Shown piece by piece: positions 1-12,006 of a DNA stretch of 64,000 nt; the stretch's first letter is position 1, and each line of letters opens with the position of its first letter. The stretch lies in assembly GCF_050948175.1 (NCBI RefSeq), contig NC_135205.1:7229795-7293794 (forward strand), read 5' to 3'. Both the position numbers and the translations under genes were made by a program. Under the pieces are notes generated by a model that saw nothing but the letters and a program-made list of their open reading frames with translations, did no database searches and had not been told where the DNA came from. Source of the DNA: Xylocopa sonorina (taxonomy: Eukaryota; Arthropoda; Insecta; Hymenoptera; Apidae).

Positions 1-106
1 CTGTTTATACACGAGGTGATCTGTTACCGTTTAAAGTAGCAGATACACCCGATATTCATTTCGTAGTTTTTATTTTTATGCGCGATGCTTTCCATTTCCT
101 TGCCGT

Positions 107-142
107 GTACACGTACGTACGTACGTACGTATGTATACGTAC
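107..142. repeat. (ACGT)n microsatellite, imperfect
   Basis: Tandem ACGT/GTAC units run from about 107 to 130, then degrade through ATGTATACGT. The unit is self-complementary, so the tract can fold on itself. Confidence 0.9.
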
Positions 143-2396
143 AGTCGTGGGCGTATCCTCGCGTCGCGCCGTACGCGATAGTCGCATACATACTTTGTCC
201 AGTTTAATTTCCTTCGGTTCCCTTTGCCCCCCCCCAGTTTCGTTCCTTCGTTTTCTCGTGCTCCCCTATCGAACGAGAGGAAGTTCGCGTGTCATCGTGT
301 AACGGTACACCGAAATAATTTCGTATCGTTTCCGGTAGGAGAAATTCTGCGGTCGCAGCGGTGCGGCGAAAGAATTCTTTTCGAACAGACTCGTCCTTCC
401 CCGTGGCCGAAAACCAAAGGCCTGACGCACCTGTTACCGCTGCAGTCGTTCGTTGCTTACTTTCATATTCGCGTGCACACGGCGTACCTACACGTATCTT
501 GCCCGCTTGAACAACGACCATCTGTGTCAGCCGAGTTATTTTCCATTCCACCTTGTCACATTTGTTTATTCCGAATTTGTCATGACGTATGCGATGTACT
601 CGCCGTGGTTGTTTTCGCGAACGAGCGATCGTTCGCCTCGAGGAGATCGAAACACGTACGATCATTTAAATCGTTCAGCGTGGAAGATAATCAACGAAAT
701 TAAAATTAGTTCGCTCGACGATTCTGAAATGAAATCCTCGATTCGTAGATCGGGAACATTTTATTCACGATACGTCTTTTAAGATTTGAATGCGGTCCGA
801 GGCGATAGATCTCGCGTGTCTTTTGATACCGAGTCTCGGACGCGTCCTGCTCGTCTTCTGGCCGACATTGGATAAGTAAGGGGATGACAGCTACGGATGT
901 AACCGTGTAAGGGGTTGGTCAGCGTCGAAGAGAGATGATCCTCGATGTATATAGGAACGGAACGTGATTTGCGGTTCGGGACTTCTGAGTCCTGGATTTG
1001 AATTTATCTTGTCCCCTTCCCCGGTCTCCTCACCTGCTACTTCGATTCGATGTCCCCTTCGCTAGCACCCATCTAGATCAGTCCTCGGGTGTCCAAGAGG
1101 ACAGTCGGATGTACTACGAGATCTTCCTTAGGTGTGCGCGCACACGCTCTTCCCGGCTTACAAGGTGATTCATAACGAGGCCACCCAGAGGATTACCGTT
1201 TGTGTGCAAATCGTCTCCTTTCTGCGAAAATTATGGGACTTTTCACAGTCTTTCGCATTAAAAAGATAGATGCGGAGAACGTCCGTCAATTTCGTTCCAG
1301 CAACAGCCAATATTTTAGACCTGCGTTTTCCTAGCCAACGGGGAATTACCCGTGGGAAAATTATATTATATGTATTCAAACGGTAAAACTCCTCGCACAA
1401 TGGCGAATTACTCGAAATTTCAGCTCGTAGGTAGAAACGCGGCACGCGGAATGAACAACGAGGATCGCTAACGAAGTCACGTGATTATGGTGGTACAATG
1501 GACTTGAACTATGTAAAATCATGCGCGATCGTAATGCTGCTCGCAGCGCGAGTTCGCCATTATACCCGAAACAAGCGACTAACGACCCGCCGTTGGGTGC
1601 CGATTGGCCGAATTAAGCGCGATACGCGCGTACGTAGCCGCGCGTAACCCGCGGGGGGATGATAATTAGCTCTGCATGAATGAGGTTTAATTGGGACCAA
1701 GAATCAAGCCCCTTTCGCGGACTCCACGCGGAAGCTAGCTTCCTCGGGATTCTGACAGTATAAACGAAGGGTAAGGTATTCGTATTATTGCGCTTTATTC
1801 TGCGAAGATAAACGTTATTCTGTTTAAAGAATATCATTCGTTATGCTTTGTCGGCATATCTTGCCAGAGAAGTTGGTTGTTATATTTTTAAGAATAATTC
1901 CGTTCGACCGCCTGTTTAAAAAACCTTTTCCTCGTCTTCGTAGTAGTCTACGGAATATGCTGAATCGCATGTTTTCTCATGGTTCGACAAAATGAACAAA
2001 CCCCGTACTAACGCAGCAAACGAGAGCAAAGGTTTCGCTTCTGCCTCGGCGTCTCGTTTGATTATTATTAGCATTGTTAACCAACTAACTCGAACGATAC
2101 TACCCTCTGATGCGTGAACCAATGCCCCGCGGCTTGGAACACGATGTTCTTTACCCCTTTCCGGAGCCGCGGGCCATTCTCACCCCTACCCGTTCGTCCC
2201 TAATTGGCGTACTAACGTAATGGTGATCCTGGCAAGTGATCACAGAACCCTCGTTTTCGCGGGACCTTCTAACCCTTTCACAATTGATGAGGATCTCTCT
2301 CGCTATTGCTGCCACTGTGCTCCGAAAAGCCGATTAAAGCTCTTCAAGGTGATGATGACGCTTACTATGCATGGAATATTTCTTCTCGATCGACCA

Positions 2397-2415
2397 CTTA
2401 TTTATTTATTTATTT
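2397..2415. repeat. (TTTA)n microsatellite
   Basis: Between four and five tandem TTTA units lie in otherwise unique sequence. Confidence 0.9.
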
Positions 2416-2786
2416 ACGTCTTCGTTCGAAAACGTACGCGCGAAACCTTTCTTCTCTATGAAAGATACGTTGTCTACGATTCGATTAATCGCGACACCGT
2501 TGACGCGATTGCGGATAAAGTGCATGGAAAGGGTAGCTCGATCGAGCAGGGATAGAAACGGAGGAACCGTAGAGACGAAAGTTGTTGGAAAGGACGAAAG
2601 CACGAGGCCATCATGACGAGTCTCGGGTTGACGTTTCATTCCCAGCCAACTCCCGCACTATGCATACTAACTAGCCTTCGCTACGTTATATTCCGCGTCT
2701 TTCTCTCCTGCCCGTTTTGAACCTTCTCCACCACCCTCCCCCAGCTTTCCCTTCTCTATTCTTGTCCGCCCCGTTGCTACATGCAG

Positions 2787-2992
2787 CCAGTTTCTTCGGG
2801 TAGAAAAAGGAAAAAAATAGCTGATAGCTCCGAAGAAACGGTCCAGGGGCAAGCAACCCTCCGATTGGCTGAACGGAGGGTGCTGGCCACTGCGCTTAGT
2901 TCGTCTACTCGCCGACAGATGTGGCCAACTGTTCTTTATCTATTCTCGCTTATCGTTATTCGGTCGAGTGCTCGTGATACGTTTCGCGATCC
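2787..2992 (+). CDS. Exon-like open frame, unknown product
   Basis: A long pyrimidine-rich tract (about 2700-2775) ends in TGCAG at 2786, a good splice acceptor. The frame that follows is open to a TAA at 2994-2996; an ATG at 2781 spans the acceptor in the same frame. The product would carry a basic stretch (SSGRKRKK), then a mixed charged segment (DSSEETVQGQ), then from an internal Met at 2917-2919 a hydrophobic run (MWPTVLYLFSLIVIR) resembling a signal peptide or membrane segment. A weak donor, CC|GTAATT, sits at 2993, just before the stop. I recognise no family. It could be an internal exon, a first exon starting at the internal Met, or a chance frame. The motif GCCGACAGATG lies at 2911-2921, inside it. 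Confidence 0.22.
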
Positions 2993-2996
2993 GTAA

Positions 2997-5900
2997 TTGT
3001 CACCGATAACTCTATCGCGCCACCTCAACTTTCCTCCCTCTACGAGATTCGTTGCGTCGCGTCAATCCGTTCGCGCACATCGACGTACCTACGTCGTTAC
3101 GATACTTTCGAGCAATTAATTCTCGACACTGAAACAACTACTAAAACAGTGGATCAAATACCCTCGACAAAGACACGTATGCGTTACGAAGAGATGCAGG
3201 ATTTATTCGTAACGCATAAAGCATGTGGATTCTAGCGTAACGGTAGCAGTCACGGAACCACGGTCGAATCAGCCGCCTAAAGTCCTATTTTTAAACGGTT
3301 TCTTTCCCATTACCCTTGGCAACTATCTCTTACGTCGGATCTAACCATTATTTTGGTCTAGCCTTGCTTTTTTAACCCCCGCAACTTCCCTCAACTAGGC
3401 GTATCATCCATCCCACTCAGACAACTCAGACAACTTCCCCCCTTTGGGGAGGTTTTTATTTGCTTTTATTCGGATGTAATTGTTGGGGCCAGTCACCACT
3501 ATCGCCACTGCCTAGCTATGCCTAACCATCCAATTCGCGAATGTTTCTCAGCCACGCGACCCTTTTATGGGATCCACGGGCTTGCCTCTCGTGTAGACTA
3601 CCAGCTTTTTATTCCGCGACTCGAGGAAGATACCCTCTCTAGGTTCCCATTAAAACTACAACGATTGCTTCTAACCGAGGACAAGTGCAAACTGTTTTAA
3701 ATAACTTTGCTCGTCCGTTACCGCTTGAAGCGCAGCAATCCATCCTCGAGCTTACTCGAGGCGATAAAGTTGAATTTTCTTATTTCGAAGATTGAAAGTT
3801 ATGGATTGTGGTACGTATGGGGGGAGGGGAGGGGGAATTTCGTGCTAGAACGCGGCCGTAATCAAAGAATAATCGACATCGAGTAATGTTCACCCCTCGG
3901 GAATAATGAATCGCAACTGACGCGAAGTGAGCGCTGTAGAGAAGTAATCCGGATTAGAGGCGCCAACACGTCCGCTCGGCGATGAAAACGAAATCTGCGA
4001 ATGCAAATTCCGGACCGCACGATTTCCCTCGTCGAAACGGTTCGGGGTTGAGCGGAGTCCGGTGCGAGCGGAAGGCGACGAAGAGAAGAGGGGCAGAGGG
4101 GGTCGTCACGGTCTCCCGATGGAACGAGCCCTAGAGGGTGGCGGCGAGTTTAATTATCGGGTTAAACGTAGCGAGCGCTGATTCTGATGAGAGTTCCGGA
4201 TTCGAATGCTCACTCTGGTACGTGACTGTCATCGTGGCGGGCCAGTTAACTAACTAACAGTCCCGAACAGTTAGCAAGTACCGGGCAGGAGCCGATCTGT
4301 GGGGGAGATACGGCACGTATAAACCCCTGCCATGCCCCCCACCCACCCTCGCGATGACATTGTTCGCACTTGGATTCATATTCAAATTGGCTCGCGCCCT
4401 GGTGCGATTGTGATTATTGCGATTATTACTACCGTCAATGTTCCGGCGATATTTCGTCACCGGCGAGCGGTGGACGGGAGTTACACGCTACCGATTTTCA
4501 TCGTGCTCCTAATCCGCTCTGTCGGCCCTCTTTCTCTTCCGTTTCAACGCTCTCTCTAGTTTCCCTTTTCTCTTCTTTCTCTACCTAGGCTAACGAATTG
4601 AGAAAGTTGTACAAGCACGCGTACAATAGGCAGATCTACATCAGAAACGACGAATGCGATCGAGAAGAGGAGACGAAGAAAGTGTAATGAGAATTTACCG
4701 AAGCGAGAAACCTTCCGCGAGATCCACGCCATGGAGGCGCAATAATAAAAATAAATAGAGAGCAAGGTAGAATGCGGGGCAAGTGGGGGTGGGGGGTTTA
4801 ATGTAGCGCAAATCGCACCAATTAAAAATCCGATTAAAGAAGCTGACGGGTACAGCGTTAAAGATTTAAACGAGAAAATGCTCGGGATCAGAATCGTTTC
4901 CAGCCGATAAAGCAAGCGTTCATTTATTAACGGTTGCCCCTCTCTTGAAATTCCTTCGTCAGCCCGCGTATTTACCTCCCTCCCCATCGTTAATTCCCCC
5001 CGTTCTCCAGGTGTTAGTTTTATGGCTCGTCATTTTTTTAAGTGCAAATGAGTTCCGCCGCGTCGCCTCTAGCTTTTCAACGCGAGAATCTTTTCCTCTT
5101 TATTTCTTTAATTTAAAAACGGAACGATTACACGGGGGCGGCTTGCCGGATTAAAAACTCTACCCCCCAGGAATCTGACCCATCCCACTGGCGCCTCCTT
5201 TCATTCTCCAACCCTCGGTTTCCCTTACCCTCTCAACCTCATAGAACGACTCTCTTTATACGAAGCTGCGCCTACCGGAGGACCCGCTTTTTCAGATTGA
5301 TTGCAAAGTTAACTTTAATTTCCTCCCTGGCCACCGTGTTACTTTCCACCGATACACAATTGATTGTACGGAGGTGTGCGCATTCTTTTCACGCTTTCTA
5401 AAAAAAAAAACCTATAATAACGTTCGTAAAACTGGCACGATAAAACTTATCGTATCACTTTTCGCTCGACATAAATATGTAACTACTGCGAGATCGTTGT
5501 TCGAAAGATTTTATCGCGGTCAGTTCGAGACGGTAATTACATTGAAATCTGTTGAAAACCGTGCACGCTTCGTTGCCCACTTAGCTCCGGTACGTCGAAT
5601 AATGAACGGAATTAGGCAGTAATCACCGAAGCAACGAACCCACCTTGACAGATGTTTCTTTCACCATTATTTGTACAACCATTAAACAGTGTAATTGGCC
5701 ACATCCTGCCTGCACCTTTTCCCTAATCCCTGAACATAGTGTAACCTACTAAAATGGAAAAAGAGTAAATTTTTATTCGAACGTGTCCGCAGACACGCCG
5801 ACACGAGAGCCGTCTCTTTCAACGGATCGCGCGCACTCCCGAAACGCGCAAAAGTCTCGCTCGTCGGAGCGGGAGGTACGTTCGTTATTAGACATTCCTG

Positions 5901-7240
5901 CGTTACCGATAGACGAATCCGGGCGAACACCCCGACTCTGGCACTCCGTAGCATGTGGACCTTGTGCCTAATCGGGTGTGAACGCGCCTTTGTAGGGTGG
6001 CATAGTCAGGCGGAGATATTGCAGGTTGTTTAATTTCGCGCGCGCTCTCCGCTCTCCTCCGTTCCTTTGTTTCGAACGTTTCAATTTAAATCGAACGAGG
6101 CGCGCGGCCGTCCGACGAGGGTTGCGGAGGAGGGGAGCGGTTTGGCCACCGTTGCCCAGATGCGAGAGCACGGTGAAACAGAGGTTGGCTTGTGAAAGAG
6201 GTGAACGGAGGCCGTGGGCCGAGGGCTGGGAGGCGCTGAAGGATCAGGCGCCGATCCGTTATTAATTAGATCGGCATCGGGCGGAAAAGAGCGGCTCCGA
6301 GAAAAGGGCCAGATCCGATATCGGTTCTCGGTTTCAGGAATCCCTCGGACGATTCTTCTCGACCGTCCGTCGAAACCCCGCGAAATTAATTGCCGGACAG
6401 AGCGGAGGCCACGTTTCACTGCCCTCGACACCGCACGATACACTTACCGATTCCGAGGGGCACCGTTTCTTTGTTACCACCGAGTCTCCGCGCCACCCGT
6501 CTCCCATTCTAACTCGCATTTCCGAACCATTTTCTTCCACTTTTCTTACGCTCGAACCTTGTTCATCAAATGATGCAGAAAATCCCGCCCCGAGGTGAGA
6601 CAAGAAAACAAGCATTAAACTTAACGCCGGAATGGTTCGAATTCGCAGCGGTTCGTAAATGAACCTCCGAGTAATCCGAAAGGCTGAGACGTACCAGGAG
6701 AATATTACGGAAGGTTTTAAGCAACGAGATCGTGTAAGTGCATTACAGCGATCGCAAACATTCGAGCGTACATCCTTCAGATATGATTTATCCTTAATGA
6801 CAGTACCGCAGCTGGTTTGAAACGATCAACAAGGAATGCGCGTAGGTCCATAAAGTCGCGAGGCGGGTGAAGTCAAAAACGAGCGCCGTTGAAAAACTCG
6901 TCGGTACGGCAATGAAAGGGAAAAAGGGCTTATCGCTAATGAAGCGAAACGCGTTCTTCAGCGTCGAGCACGGCCACTGTCTTGTAAGAAGCCTCGGTAC
7001 ACCGGCCGTCGTGTAACGAGTTTTGTAACAGCGAATCGAATCGGACCTCTACGAACCGAAGGCCTCCGCAACAATCAACGACCTTCTTGTGTATTAGAGT
7101 TTCGTGCGACCGTCTATTGCGACCGCACCGTGTTAATTAAAATCACCGTCATGCTGCGTCTTCGGTGAAAACTCGATAATAACACTGATTCTCCTTCTCG
7201 TTAATGACGGACATTCTTTTCGGTTTTGTTAGCAAATTAC
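2997..7240. other. No supported gene; mixed-GC non-coding stretch
   Basis: Frames in this block are short and overlap on both strands. The ACCTCC and pyrimidine runs near 4500-4590 and 4970-5010 could serve as polypyrimidine tracts, but I found no donor and frame combination that holds together. No repeat longer than a short homopolymer stands out. Confidence 0.6.
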
Positions 7241-7302
7241 TAACCGAGACCGCAGGGGATCCACTTATGTTGATTTACGGATTTATTTTTATATTATACA
7301 CA

Positions 7303-7319
7303 TACCACCGATGGTGGTA
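7303..7319. other. Short hairpin-forming inverted repeat
   Basis: TACCACC pairs with GGTGGTA around a GAT centre, giving a seven-base-pair stem with an almost closed loop. It lies at the left edge of the AT-rich island. No function can be inferred. Confidence 0.7.
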
Positions 7320-8839
7320 GCTAAAAAATGTTAACCTCCCAGCCAAGACGAATTCGTCAATTTCAACTACGCGACTACGCGATATTTGGACGGATACGTA
7401 CGTACGTGTGCGTGTAAGAATATGTGTAACCACTTAAAGAGGTCAGCTAGTGCGCAGTCGGAAAGATTACGGTTCACGAATGTCTGCATCGATGTCATTT
7501 AGGATGGATTAAGGCCAGTGTGGCTAATAAATAAGATATAATAAGGATAATGGTGGCAATTTCGTGGATGCATTGAAGGAAGTCGGATATTATAGTGTAA
7601 TGTAACGCAATCCAAGTATTTGAATACCTAATAGTTTTCAATGCATACATTAAGCCTTAAACGCCTATTACCCTGGGTATAGTGTTGTTCTATAGCGTTC
7701 GTCGATGCTAATATTAGCTGAGCCAAATTCGAAGACTGCCTTGCATATCTACATATATCTACGCCCGCGTACATACACGCGTACAAATATTCGCGTATGC
7801 GTATTCGTTCTTGCGAATCGACATCATTCGTGCGTATCAACATCTTCAGAAATGAAAAACTATACGCCTGCGCATGACTACGTGCTTTTTTTAGCCGACC
7901 ATTGAATATTCACTGTGCATCGAACATCGGGTAATGACCAGATTTTCGGACATTTCTGCTGGCCGATATTACCGGTAACATGTCCTCGGCGCTGGTCAAC
8001 CCGAGGAAATATTACTTCGTACTACAAGGAGGAGTGATACGGAATTTTTAGCGATCATATTCGCATTCGAATGGAGAATGCGTACTTTTTTTCTGCTATA
8101 CTGTTTATCTTACCTACATTATTACGATATTCCTTAATATCTACGCAAATTACAAGCTCACGTATGTAAGTCATATATCAACTTTCATCTACTTAATACA
8201 TTATGGATCATTTGGAAATTTGTAGTTCTCAGAAACAGTAACAGATTTAAAAAATTACGAATTTTATGCACACATCTAGGAGGTACACGCAAGACGATTA
8301 AATATCTTAATAAACAATAAATGTTTGCGTTCGAAAGTAAAGATGCAAGGACGAAACATCAATTTTCGAAAAACTTCATTTGGAGGGGAGTGATTACGGA
8401 CGGAGGGTATTGAGGATCCAGAGGAATGAAAGCTCAGCGAACTAATTTCCTGCGCTCGAATCAGTTTGCAAAGACTGTGATCATGTCTTCTCGCGCGAAA
8501 AGAGAATTCTAAGTCCTCGATATGAGTCGTGTAATCCCTCGTAATGAACCTCTCAAGACTGTCAGGGAACGTTTCAAATATTTATCCGGGTAAAACGTCT
8601 TTCGCTTCCCAGCTCTTAATGGTTGCCCACCATTCCGCACAGTTTCATAGGAATTATTCAGAAACGTCACCGGTTCTCGTTATATCAAGAAGCTTTAGAA
8701 AGTCGGAATGAAATAGCTGTTATTGAAGGAAACAGCTTTCTTTCTATACATTCTTAATATTCAACTGTGTTTAATCGTTTACCGTTTAGCAGTTTGTCGC
8801 TCCTGCATTTCTTTCAGTGCAGGTTCAGAAGAAGAATAC

Positions 8840-8863
8840 CATATATATATATATATATATATA
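8840..8863. repeat. (AT)n microsatellite
   Basis: About eleven to twelve AT units in tandem. Confidence 0.95.
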
Positions 8864-9530
8864 CGCATATCGTGTTCAATGGCGACTCGCCGATAGGCAC
8901 TGTAAAACCGCAGCATCCCCTATTTCCACTTGACATTATCGATAATAGATAATATAACGAGTTCTTTTTTTCTTTAATCCCTTCTTGATAATTGAGAGTT
9001 GTCGCCCCCGCCCAGTTGTCAACCCTGGCGTGTTAGTGGAGGGTCTTTTTTTTTGGAACAGCACTCCCACTAGTTTTAGCTACGAGCCGCCACTATTCGC
9101 GTTTCTCGTATTTGATACGATATCGATTTTCGAACATATTAATTGAGCTATACGGCACAACTTCTTCTTACTACTCTCTTAATAATCAAATTGTTTAATT
9201 ATTTATTGTAATTTTGCATTCAATACCGTACAATTCTATTAACGTTACTTTCTTCTTTGCGAACACATCTAATCGTAAGATAAATAATCGTAATATAGAT
9301 ATATATACATACCTGTGTTTTAAGATAGAAGACGCTGTCCAAGTTTCGACGGAGAAAGGAAGACGAGGCGTTGATTTGCACTTTGAACATTATCAAATTC
9401 TAATTTCACTGGCGATTCTGATCGCTAAATTAAAAATTCCACTTACGACTTTTCGTCACCATGAACTGCGCGCGTGGTAAATACGAAAAAGTATGCATAC
9501 TCCAGGCTCGAAACTAGTTGAGAAATCTTC

Positions 9531-9544
9531 CGACAGATGGCACG
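9531..9544 (+). promoter_or_regulatory. CGACAGATGGCA motif upstream of a candidate transcribed unit
   Basis: The core CAGATGGC lies about 260 bp upstream of a strong splice donor at 9808. Near-identical cores occur at 2911-2921 (GACAGATG) and 55964-55976 (CAGATGGCGCC). The core resembles the AGATGGCGC part of CTCF-type sites known in insects, which is my only basis for calling it regulatory. It may be coincidental. Confidence 0.2.
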
Positions 9545-9599
9545 CGATACACTGTCGTCACGACGCGTTGGAGGTGAACCAATAGTTTTTACGTTCGCT

Positions 9600-9807
9600 A
9601 TAGAAAATTTATACCATAGGTGACTTTCATAGAATCATTCGAGTCGTGCAATAAAATCTGATCGCGGCGCGGATTCAATACGTTCTCGATAACAAATGAA
9701 GTTAAAAATGATATTAGGACGGGTGTGAAGTGAATAGTTAAAGTGATACTCGTGGACGACGTTAAGAGGATACACCGACAAGAACAAACCATTCGAATTG
9801 CGTACAG
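9600..9807 (+). other. Candidate 5' untranslated exon ending at CAG|GTAAGA
   Basis: The sequence GTACAG|GTAAGATT at 9802-9815 is a consensus splice donor. The preceding 200 bp carry only short frames broken by stops, as expected of a 5' leader. The left boundary is not defined, since I see no clear TATA box or initiator; the start given is nominal. A 114-bp intron (9808-9921) would join it to the candidate first coding exon. An upstream ATG near 9698 opens only a very short frame. Confidence 0.28.
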
Positions 9808-9921
9808 GTAAGATTTATTCATCGTTTTCGTTAAAAGGGCAACGGATTAAGACAGCAGCAAGTTAGATAATTCTTATTTAATTGTTGCTATATTCGTTAG
9901 TCGTTATTTCAATGCTAATAG

Positions 9922-9990
9922 ACATGTTTATATCGTTAAATGTAATAAAAGGTGATTATCCATCATCGGAAAAGTGTAATTTTATGGAAC
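9922..9990 (+). CDS. Candidate first coding exon of a small cysteine-containing protein
   Basis: The acceptor is TTTCAATGCTAATAG at 9921 and the donor is AAC|GTGAGTAAC at 9990/9991, a near-consensus GTGAGT. An ATG at 9924 opens a frame of 22 codons that runs exactly to the donor with one base left over (phase 1). The peptide begins MFISLNVIK and ends SSEKCNFME. It is too short to be identified alone. Support comes from the next candidate exon at 11494: its only cysteine-rich frame needs precisely two leading bases, which fits this phase. No signal peptide is visible, so a different first exon within the 1.5-kb intron may supply one. The product is unknown, and a chance arrangement is possible in AT-rich DNA. 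Confidence 0.28.
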
Positions 9991-10547
9991 GTGAGTAACA
10001 ATAACGTTACGTTGTATAACTGTTGCGATGTGCAAGCCATTTTAAAAGATACTCTAGAAAATCGTTGCGTGCTCTTAGATAATAAACGTAGTATCGTAAA
10101 ACAAAGTAACTGTAATATCTTTCACGTAAAACACGAATAATTTCATTAAATTCATTACTGTTATGCAACATTTTCCGCAATTCAATTATACATACATGTT
10201 ATACATTTCTGTAAATTACCAAGTTAGTAATCAGTAAAATTGATAAACGATTAACGCGTGTACATATCTACTTATCTATGTTTTACACTTTAATTATAAG
10301 AATTCATTTAACGATATTTAATTTGTTAAGGTTATAAGAAGAGTAGCGTAGCGATCTTTCAGCTTGGAGAACCGTCCAGATATGCTACCCGCGGGTAAAT
10401 GTTTAGCCACTCGGTACAATTGCACACGAACAACCGTACATGTAAACAAACAGGTCAACGATTTCCACGAACAAACATCTGCTCGTTCTACGAGTTGTAC
10501 GTAGTACGGTAGCCACTGTCAGATGTTTCGGAGCAAGTGTACCAAAC

Positions 10548-10560
10548 ATTCTAGAAGTCT
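10548..10560. promoter_or_regulatory. Heat-shock-element-like TTCTAGAA site
   Basis: TTC-TA-GAA at 10549-10556 gives two inverted nGAAn units in heat-shock-element spacing, with an imperfect third unit to the right. It lies about 60 bp upstream of an initiator-like TCAGTG at 10615. The match is to the general metazoan HSF consensus. Binding is not shown. Confidence 0.25.
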
Positions 10561-10614
10561 GGACCTTGCCGGACTTGTTTCTGTCGTCGCGATTAGTTAG
10601 AAAATTTTACGTGC

Positions 10615-10620
10615 TCAGTG
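10615..10620 (+). promoter_or_regulatory. Initiator-like TCAGTG, possible alternative start site
   Basis: TCAGTG matches the arthropod initiator TCAGTY apart from its last base, with A+1 at 10617. The sequence downstream to about 10830 is leader-like: it has few ATGs, then an ATG at 10766 in a strong AAAAATG context and another at 10817, each opening only a short frame. The frame from 10817 is hydrophobic (LIQFLFLPITLLLF). I see no downstream promoter element at the expected position. If real, this would be an internal promoter within the long candidate intron 9991-11493. Confidence 0.2.
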
Positions 10621-11033
10621 TTAAATTGCAAAGTAACAGTATTAGGTAATTTGTGGTGCAAAATAAGTGGTTTTACGGAAATTGTTAATTTAGATTTCGG
10701 CTCGATGCGCCGTGTAAAGTGATCGGAAATAAGACAAAGGGGAAAGTCGTAAACGAATCCTAAAAATGACATGGTGCGTGACAAATTGGAAATTAAACAT
10801 TATTCATCGGTTCTTCGGTTATGGTGACGGCAAGTAGAAAGCAGCTCGCTCTTCGTCTAATACAGTTTTTATTTTTACCAATTACCCTTCTACTATTTAA
10901 ACGAGCTATATAATTTACGATTAAAGACTGAACCATTGAAAAACATGGATGGCATGAAGGAGTGATTAAAAAGTGTATTTTCATTACAATCTCTATCGTG
11001 TTTAAACTTATTTTCTCATTCTATTTGACTTGT

Positions 11034-11198
11034 AGAGACAATAAAGAGATGACTTATCGATATCAAAAAATAAACAGTGACGCATCCGTTAACGATATAA
11101 TTTATTTGCAAAATGAATATCATTCCTATTATTTATTATCCGATGGTCGCATACGAAATGCCCGTCTTTTACAGCTGATTCAGAAATACTTTCGTTAG
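11034..11198 (+). CDS. Exon-like frame within the candidate intron, unknown
   Basis: A pyrimidine-rich tract (TTCTCATTCTATTTGACTTGTAG, about 11011-11033) ends in a good acceptor. An ATG at 11050 opens a 49-codon frame to a TAG at 11196. The peptide is polar and tyrosine-rich, with NEYHSYYLLSDG in the middle and LLQLIQKYFR at the end. The open frame actually reaches further left, through a hydrophobic stretch beginning at a GTG at 10962. It does not join in frame to the exon at 9922-9990: that splice would meet a stop after a few codons. It could belong to a transcript from the start site near 10617, or be chance. Confidence 0.15.
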   Translation, partial: RDNKEMTYRYQKINSDASVNDIIYLQNEYHSYYLLSDGRIRNARLLQLIQKYFR

Positions 11199-11493
11199 TA
11201 GTTAATATCTCTTTGTTAAGCAAAGTATGCGCGATATGCAATCCTACTATACACATATATGTATATACTATTGGCGCAAATTACGATCGTGAAAAGAATC
11301 ACTTTTGTCAGACTGACAGCGTTAATTACGGGAGATGTCTATTGTAAATGACATGTAGGCTGCTGCATAATCGTTACGAATTGTATCAATCACCTGCGGA
11401 ATATTAACGATATCGTTCATGATTAAATTTAATCGTCACCCGAGCGATGATCGTATATTTAACCTAATTAACTTTTATATATTATCATTCCAG

Positions 11494-11576
11494 TGTGCGA
11501 TCGAAGCTGTCTTCATTGGCGCAAACAAAGTGGACGACACGAACATTTCTGCACGAACGAGACACTCTGCATTTCG
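11494..11576 (+). CDS. Candidate second coding exon, cysteine-rich
   Basis: The acceptor TTATATATTATCATTCCAG ends at 11493 with a CTAATTAAC branch-like sequence upstream; the donor is TTTCG|GTGAGA at 11576/11577. The exon is 83 nt. All three frames are open across it, but the frame whose phase matches the candidate exon 9922-9990 encodes a cysteine-rich segment: CDRSC, then HFC about 14 residues later, then TLC. Its spacing is C-x3-C-x13-C-x5-C, as seen in many small secreted or extracellular domains, and another cysteine comes from the previous exon. It ends in phase 0, so more exons are expected downstream; I could not place one. I assign no family. Confidence 0.28.
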
Positions 11577-11974
11577 GTGAGACATTTGTGCCATTAAATT
11601 AGTATTTGTTGTTAACACCTTGCTCGTTAACGCACACTTGCGAACGATACGTTGTTTTTGATTCGTTTAATATTTGCTTAATATTAGTTGAAACGATATT
11701 TGGATAAAAAGTAAGCTTGTGAACGTAAGAAGAAGGGAAGGGTGCGCTTTGTAAAGCGTTGATAAAAAGTTGATAAAAATAAATGTTCCGCGACTGAATT
11801 GTCAATGGCAACGAGTGATGCTTTGTGCATTAGATCGTGACTGAGGAAAGGGGTGAAGAGAAACGGAGGGAACTGGTTTAAATATTTTCTAGGCACGTGT
11901 TTTACACATACAGAGAGACATAAACATATAGATTGAGGTACATACTACTCACGCTTCTCTGGCACGCTTGAATG

Positions 11975-12006
11975 TATAAGGCCGGTCCAGCTATCTCGGG
12001 TCAGAT
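11975..12006 (+). promoter_or_regulatory. TATA box plus initiator, candidate core promoter
   Basis: TATAAGG at 11975-11981 is followed, with A+1 28 bp from its first T, by TCAGAT at 12001-12006, a TCA-type initiator. That spacing is what TATA-dependent insect promoters use. A consensus splice donor 215 bp downstream (GAC|GTAAGT at 12218) supports transcription to the right. Confidence 0.33.

Larger units (their letters stand above)
1..2780. other. No supported gene; mixed-GC non-coding stretch
   Basis: Open frames here (for example across 204-782) overlap on both strands, mostly lack a convincing ATG, and have no matching splice-site pair. I treat them as chance frames in CpG-rich DNA. Apart from an ACGT microsatellite near 107-142, a C9 run near 227-235 and a TTTA repeat near 2397-2415, I see nothing I can name. 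Confidence 0.6.
7240..9530. other. AT-rich island, first part; no supported gene
   Basis: Base composition drops visibly in GC compared with both flanks, and TAA/TTA stops are frequent in all frames. Contents are a short perfect hairpin at 7303-7319, a TA microsatellite at 8840-8863, and a T8-9 run near 9048. The pyrimidine tract ending in TTTCAG at 8818 is a good acceptor in isolation, but a TA repeat follows it and no coding frame continues. Confidence 0.6.

Noticed and set aside
4253..4588. Overlapping plus and minus frames near 4.3-4.6 kb
   Set aside because: Short, mutually overlapping, and without splice or start signals.
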